The notes beneath the pieces were generated by a model. It saw nothing but the letters and a program-made list of their open reading frames with translations. It was not told the DNA's origin and searched no databases. A DNA stretch of 64,000 bases from Magnetospira sp. QH-2 (GTDB lineage Bacteria; Pseudomonadota; Alphaproteobacteria; Rhodospirillales; Magnetospiraceae): contig NZ_FO538765.1 in NCBI RefSeq assembly GCF_000968135.1, positions 558,001-622,000 on the forward strand, in the 5' to 3' direction. Within the stretch, counting starts at the first letter, position 1. Every line of letters begins with the position of its first letter. The position numbers were made by a program, and so were the translations under genes. Of this stretch, positions 60,064 through 64,000 are shown piece after piece.

Positions 60064-61060
60064 GCTCGGGACCGCTCTCGGGAGTCAGATCCGTATATTC
60101 GGCATCGGTGACGAACAGGGGCGTTTTGGATGTCGGTGGATTATCCGTATCGGCAACCACCGGCTCGCCTTCCTCGCCGTCCATCATCAGCGGCACAACC
60201 GTGGCCGACGGCCCCGGATGACGCAGCAGACCAATGATCCGGACCAGGGTTTCGCGCAGATCATGGCGGCGTACCACCATATCGACCATGCCATGTTCCA
60301 TCAGGTACTCGGCGGTCTGGAACTCGTCGGGCAGTTGCTCGCGAATGGTTTCCTCGATCACCCGCCGACCGGCAAAACCGATCACCGCGCCCGGCTCGGC
60401 AACGGCGATGTCGCCCAGCATGGCAAAGGAAGCGGAGACCCCACCGGTGGTCGGATCGGTCAACAGGACGATATAGGGCAGTCCGGCATCCTTGACCTCG
60501 TCGACGGCCAGGGTGGTACGGGCCATTTGCATCAGCGACAGGATTCCTTCCTGCATGCGCGCGCCACCCGAGGCGGGCACCACGATCAAGGCCGCGTCCT
60601 GGACCACCGCCAACCGTCCGGCCGCGATCAGGGCTTCACCCACACCGATACCCATGGAGCCGCCCATGAATTCGAAATTGAACGCAGCGATGACCACGTT
60701 CATGCCGCCCATCTTGCCGTGGGCGACCACCAGAGCGTCCTGGCTGCCGGTGCGGGCCTGATACTCCTTCAAACGGTCGGAATAGCGCTTCAGGTCCTTG
60801 AACTTCAGGGGATCGGACAGGGTATCTGGAACCTCGATTTCCTGGTATTCGCCGCCGTCGAACAGAATTTCCAGCCGCTGGCGCACGCCGATGCGCATGT
60901 GATGGCCACAATGCTGGCAGACCCGCAGGTTCGCCTCCAGATCCCGATGGAAGATCATCTGTCCGCAGGACGGGCAGCTCTGCCACAGGTTTTCCGGGAT
61001 ATCCTTGCGCCCAACCAGTTCGCGCAGTTTCGGTCGGACAAAGTTGGTCAACCAGTTCAT
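60053..61060 (-). CDS. accD: Acetyl-CoA carboxylase carboxyltransferase subunit beta
   Basis: A 335-aa subunit making malonyl-CoA with AccA. A zinc ribbon with four cysteines (CPSCGQMI, VCQHCGHHM) precedes the carboxyltransferase domain ('VVAHGKMGGMNVVIAAFNFEFMGGSMGIGVGEAL', 'VPASGGARMQEGILSLMQMARTT', 'EPGAVIGFAGRRVIEETI'). A tail of about 45 residues at the C-terminus is extra. Located directly after trpA (3-base gap), the common alphaproteobacterial order. Confidence 0.96.
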   Translation of the reverse strand: MNWLTNFVRPKLRELVGRKDIPENLWQSCPSCGQMIFHRDLEANLRVCQHCGHHMRIGVRQRLEILFDGGEYQEIEVPDTLSDPLKFKDLKRYSDRLKEYQARTGSQDALVVAHGKMGGMNVVIAAFNFEFMGGSMGIGVGEALIAAGRLAVVQDAALIVVPASGGARMQEGILSLMQMARTTLAVDEVKDAGLPYIVLLTDPTTGGVSASFAMLGDIAVAEPGAVIGFAGRRVIEETIREQLPDEFQTAEYLMEHGMVDMVVRRHDLRETLVRIIGLLRHPGPSATVVPLMMDGEEGEPVVADTDNPPTSKTPLFVTDAEYTDLTPESGPEHDK

Positions 61061-61063
61061 CGA

Positions 61064-61891
61064 TCAGTTCCTCGCGTTCCGGACGCCATTGGCCAAGTCC
61101 CGCGTCAGGTCTAGTACAGCGGCCACCGGGTCGCCGCTTTCAAGGTTCTCCACCACCCGACCGACCAAGGCCGAGCCCACGACCGCCGCATCGGCGACAC
61201 GGGCGATCTCGGCGGCTTGCTGCGGGGTCTTGACGCCGAAACCCACGGCCACCGGCAAATCCGTATGACCGCGGATACGATCCACCGCCGCCGCCACGTC
61301 CGACGCCGCCGCCGAGGCGGTGCCGGTGATGCCGGTGATGGAAACATAATAGACGAAGCCGGAAGCCTTCTCCACCACCGCCGGCAGGCGCTTGTCATCG
61401 GTGGTCGGGGTGGTCAGGTAAATGAAGTTGAGACCGGCCTCCAGACAGGGGACGCAGAACTCCCTTTCTTCTTCGGGCGGCAGGTCAACGACGATGAAGC
61501 CATCCACCCCCGCCTCGCGGGCGTCCTTCAAAAAGGTCTCGACGCCATAAACATAAATGGGATTGAAGTAGCCCATAAGCACAATGGGTGTGTCCGAGTC
61601 GGTATTCCTGAACGATCGGACCATATCGATGGTGCCGCGCAGGGTCATTCCCGAGGCCAAGGCCCTTTGCGACGAGGCCTGGATGGCGGGACCATCGGCC
61701 ATGGGGTCGGAAAACGGCATGCCCAGTTCGATGATATCGGCGCCGGCCTTCGGCAGACCGTCAAGGATGGCCTGGGAGCGTTCCCGGTCCGGGTCTCCGG
61801 CGGTGACAAAGGCCACCAGTCCGGCGCGATTCTCCTGTTTGAGGGCGGCAAAGCGACGGGCTAGGCGGGTTTCAGGACGATTCATGCTCAT
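61064..61891 (-). CDS. trpA: Tryptophan synthase alpha chain
   Basis: A 275-aa TIM-barrel enzyme cleaving indole-3-glycerol phosphate. '[54 protein letters not shown]' contains the catalytic Glu, '[18 protein letters not shown]' and '[14 protein letters not shown]' the catalytic Asp region, '[16 protein letters not shown]' the phosphate site. The start overlaps the trpB stop as ATGA. Confidence 0.97.
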   Translation of the reverse strand: MSMNRPETRLARRFAALKQENRAGLVAFVTAGDPDRERSQAILDGLPKAGADIIELGMPFSDPMADGPAIQASSQRALASGMTLRGTIDMVRSFRNTDSDTPIVLMGYFNPIYVYGVETFLKDAREAGVDGFIVVDLPPEEEREFCVPCLEAGLNFIYLTTPTTDDKRLPAVVEKASGFVYYVSITGITGTASAAASDVAAAVDRIRGHTDLPVAVGFGVKTPQQAAEIARVADAAVVGSALVGRVVENLESGDPVAAVLDLTRDLANGVRNARN

Positions 61892-63099
61892 AGGGTCACC
61901 CCATCGATGGCGGCGACCGTGTTGAGATCCTTATCGCCGCGCCCGCTCATGTTGATCACCATGATATGGTCGCCGGGCAGGTCCGGGGCCATTTTCATCG
62001 CCTGGGCCACGGCATGAGAGCTTTCCAATGCCGGAATGATGCCTTCCATGCGCGAGCAGAGGCGGAAAGCTTCCAGGGCCTCGTCATCGGTGATGGCCAC
62101 ATACTCGGCGCGCCCGATGTCGTGTAACCAGGCATGTTCCGGACCGATACCCGGATAGTCGAGCCCGGCGGAAATGGAATGGGCTTCGGTGATCTGGCCA
62201 TCGTCGTCCATCAACAGATAAGTGCGATTGCCATGCAGCACCCCGGGCTTGCCCGCGTTGAGGCTGGCCGCGTGCTCGCCGGTATCAATTCCATGTCCGG
62301 CCGCTTCCACGCCGACAATGCGCACGTCACCATCATCCAAGAACGGATGGAACAGGCCCATGGCGTTGGAGCCGCCGCCGATACAGGCAACCAGGCTGTC
62401 GGGCAGCCGTCCTTCCAGTTCCATGATCTGGTCGCGGGTCTCGTCACCAATGATGCATTGGAAGTCGCGTACCATCTCGGGGAAAGGGTGCATGCCCGCC
62501 ACCGTGCCGATCAGGTAGTAGGTGCTTTCCACGTTAGCTACCCAGTCGCGCATGGCCTCGTTCATGGCGTCTTTCAAGGTGCCTGCCCCGGCGGTCACCG
62601 GGATCACCGTGGCGCCGAGCATCTTCATGCGATAGACGTTGGGGGCTTGGCGTTCAATATCCTTGCAACCCATGTAGATGGTGCAGGGTAGATCGAACAG
62701 GGCGCAGACGGTGGCCGTGGCCACCCCATGCATGCCGGCGCCGGTTTCGGCGATGATGCGGCCCTTGCCCATGCGCCGGGCCAGTAGAATCTGGCCCATG
62801 CAGTTGTTGACCTTGTGCGCGCCGGTGTGGTTCAGGTCCTCGCGCTTGAAATAGATCCTGGCGCCGCCCAGATGCTCGCTCATCCGCTTGGCGAAATAGA
62901 GCGGGCTCGGCCGCCCCACGTAATGCTTCAGATAGCCCCCCAGTTCGGCCTTGAAGGCGTCGTCGGTTTTGGAGTCCTCGAAGGCCTGTTCCAGTTCCTT
63001 GATCAACGGCATCAGGGTCTCGGCGACGAACTGGCCGCCGTGGATGCCGAAATGCCCGCCGTCATCGGGGCCGGTGCGAAAACTATTAAGCTTGGTCAT
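61888..63099 (-). CDS. trpB: Tryptophan synthase beta chain
   Basis: A 403-aa PLP enzyme condensing indole with serine. It begins [36 protein letters not shown] lysine in '[41 protein letters not shown]', phosphate loop '[17 protein letters not shown]', and '[20 protein letters not shown]'. The start at 63099 fits the family; an ATG six codons upstream is less likely. Confidence 0.97.
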   Translation of the reverse strand: MTKLNSFRTGPDDGGHFGIHGGQFVAETLMPLIKELEQAFEDSKTDDAFKAELGGYLKHYVGRPSPLYFAKRMSEHLGGARIYFKREDLNHTGAHKVNNCMGQILLARRMGKGRIIAETGAGMHGVATATVCALFDLPCTIYMGCKDIERQAPNVYRMKMLGATVIPVTAGAGTLKDAMNEAMRDWVANVESTYYLIGTVAGMHPFPEMVRDFQCIIGDETRDQIMELEGRLPDSLVACIGGGSNAMGLFHPFLDDGDVRIVGVEAAGHGIDTGEHAASLNAGKPGVLHGNRTYLLMDDDGQITEAHSISAGLDYPGIGPEHAWLHDIGRAEYVAITDDEALEAFRLCSRMEGIIPALESSHAVAQAMKMAPDLPGDHIMVINMSGRGDKDLNTVAAIDGVTL

Positions 63100-63168
63100 G
63101 GGTCCGCATCTCGTCATTCGAAGCAGCGAGTTATAGCGTAGGTGGGTGCGCGCAGCCAGACCCGAATC

Positions 63169-63810
63169 TCACACCTCTTGCGCCAATTCCAAAAACTGGC
63201 GGATCTTCTGCGGGCTCTTGACCCCCGGGGCGTCCTCGACGCCCGAGGACACGTCGAGGGTGGTGGCGCCGCTGATACGCACCGCCTCGGCGAGATTGTC
63301 GGCGTTCAGGCCTCCGGCCAGCAGCCAGGGGACCTTCCAATCGCTATTGGCCAGCAGGCTCCAGTCGAAGGCCAGGGCGTTGCCGCCGGGGCGGGTGGCG
63401 CCACGGGGTGGGCGGGCGTCGAACAGCAGATGATCGACGAAGCCCTCGTACATGCGGCCAATGGCCAGGTCTTCGATTCTGGAAACCGGAACCGCCTTCA
63501 TCACCGGTAGGCGGAAGCGCTCGCGGATTTCCTTGACGCGATAGGCGGTCTCCTTGCCGTGAAGCTGCAACACGTCCAAACGCACATGGGAGAGCAAGGT
63601 GTCGATGAAGGCATCATCGGCATCCACCAGCAGGCCCACCCGGGTGATTCCGTCGGGCACCAGATTCACCAATGGCTTGGCGGCCACGGGTTCCAAATTG
63701 CGCGGCGAGGGCGGAAAGAACACGAACCCGCACAGAGCCGCCCCGCCTTCGACGGCGCAGGTCACCGTTTCCGGCGTGGTCAAGCCACAGATTTTGACGT
63801 CAACGGGCAC
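63169..63810 (-). CDS. trpF: Phosphoribosylanthranilate isomerase
   Basis: A 213-aa TIM-barrel enzyme of tryptophan synthesis. 'VKICGLTTPETVTCAVEGGAALCGFVFFPPSPRNL' carries the catalytic Cys, 'LDVLQLHGKET' and 'LLFDARPPRG' the catalytic Asp region, 'WLLAGGLNADNLAEAV' and 'LDVSSGVEDAPGVKSPQKI' the phosphate site. The start is a GTG at 63810-63808, 5 bases after AGGAG; the frame upstream to the window edge is non-coding overlap with the next gene. Confidence 0.95.
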   Translation of the reverse strand: MPVDVKICGLTTPETVTCAVEGGAALCGFVFFPPSPRNLEPVAAKPLVNLVPDGITRVGLLVDADDAFIDTLLSHVRLDVLQLHGKETAYRVKEIRERFRLPVMKAVPVSRIEDLAIGRMYEGFVDHLLFDARPPRGATRPGGNALAFDWSLLANSDWKVPWLLAGGLNADNLAEAVRISGATTLDVSSGVEDAPGVKSPQKIRQFLELAQEV

Positions 63811-63872
63811 GAGGACTCCTATCTTTCGAGTCGACCTTCCAGCCTCCAGTGCATGCCTCGCGGCGGGATCTG

Positions 63873-64000
63873 TCAAGTCTTGCCATGGCGTGCCACGGTC
63901 AGGATCGCCGCCAGTAAAATCAAGCTGGAGACATGCCACAGGGTGGGAAGCAAGGCGGCCAGGAATTCCGGTTGTTGCAATCCGTTCGGGCGCAACCACA
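63873..64000 (-). CDS. C-terminal end of a membrane protein (partial)
   Basis: The minus-strand frame entering at the window edge codes for 41 residues to TGA (63875-63873). A hydrophobic helix (FLAALLPTLWHVSSLILLAAILTVA) is followed by a short basic tail, RHGKT. In related genomes a small LapA-type membrane protein often precedes trpF, but this fragment is too short to assign. Confidence 0.45.
   Translation of the reverse strand, partial: WLRPNGLQQPEFLAALLPTLWHVSSLILLAAILTVARHGKT

Overview
The window looks like chromosome from an alphaproteobacterium, most probably a Rhodospirillales member. I base this on the high GC content and on several alphaproteobacterial gene orders: trpF-trpB-trpA-accD-folC, tsaE-amgK-murU-addB-addA-trxA and ffh-rpsP-rimM-trmD-rplS-leuC. 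No marker seen here fixes genus or species.

Layout. (1) 1-4684: a tRNA-Ser(CGA) gene followed by a tyrosine integrase, a structured promoter/leader region, a replication- or regulator-like small protein, a serine resolvase and the first 191 codons of hsdM. This is an integrative element inserted at a tRNA. Its right part is missing: hsdM runs in frame into the 3' part of a chromosomal gene of the citryl-CoA lyase/ATP-citrate lyase family (4685-6373). (2) 6377-19312: a tricarboxylate uptake and catabolism locus. It holds a LysR regulator, a small protein, a TctDE-type two-component system, a tripartite tricarboxylate transporter (periplasmic TctC and a fused TctA-TctB membrane protein), a PrpF/aconitate-isomerase-family protein, a D-2-hydroxyacid dehydrogenase, an AbrB-family membrane protein, TcuA/TcuB-like tricarballylate oxidation proteins and an RraA-fold aldolase/decarboxylase. 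(3) 19487-30449: housekeeping genes (dapF-mtaB-ftsY; two PraR-like XRE regulators; ffh, rpsP, rimM, trmD, rplS, leuC; gluQ). (4) 30550-33026: an HNH endonuclease gene, a MITE-like palindromic repeat, an IS110-family element and a very AT-rich spacer. (5) 33027-35974: a GT2 glycosyltransferase, a TVP38/DedA-like membrane protein and class II DAHP synthase. (6) 35978-41667 (minus): an operon of a CHASE2-adenylate/guanylate cyclase, a small secreted FecR-like protein and a secreted TPR-CHAT caspase-like protein. I consider this the most interesting candidate system. It is divergent from an orphan HupK/[NiFe]-hydrogenase-large-subunit-like gene. (7) 42858-64000: an IalB-like protein, a TlpA-like thioredoxin, plsY, a dihydroorotase homologue lacking its HxH zinc motif, pyrB, a ferredoxin-NADP reductase, tsaE, a newly noted 39-aa membrane peptide, amgK, murU, addB, addA, trxA, a degenerate receiver-domain protein, folC, accD, trpA, trpB, trpF and the 3' end of a membrane protein gene.

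How the genes work together. The transporter, two-component system, TcuAB, PrpF-family protein, RraA-fold enzyme and the damaged citryl-CoA lyase-like gene all point to C6 tricarboxylate (citrate, aconitate or tricarballylate) use. The element insertion/deletion has removed the front of the lyase-like gene at the edge of this locus. Many operons use 1-11 bp overlaps (tctD-tctE, prpF-dehydrogenase, pyrB-pyrC, amgK-murU-addB-addA, trpB-trpA, accD-folC, cyclase-FecR-like), so translational coupling is common here. No rRNA, CRISPR array or 4.5S RNA gene was seen.
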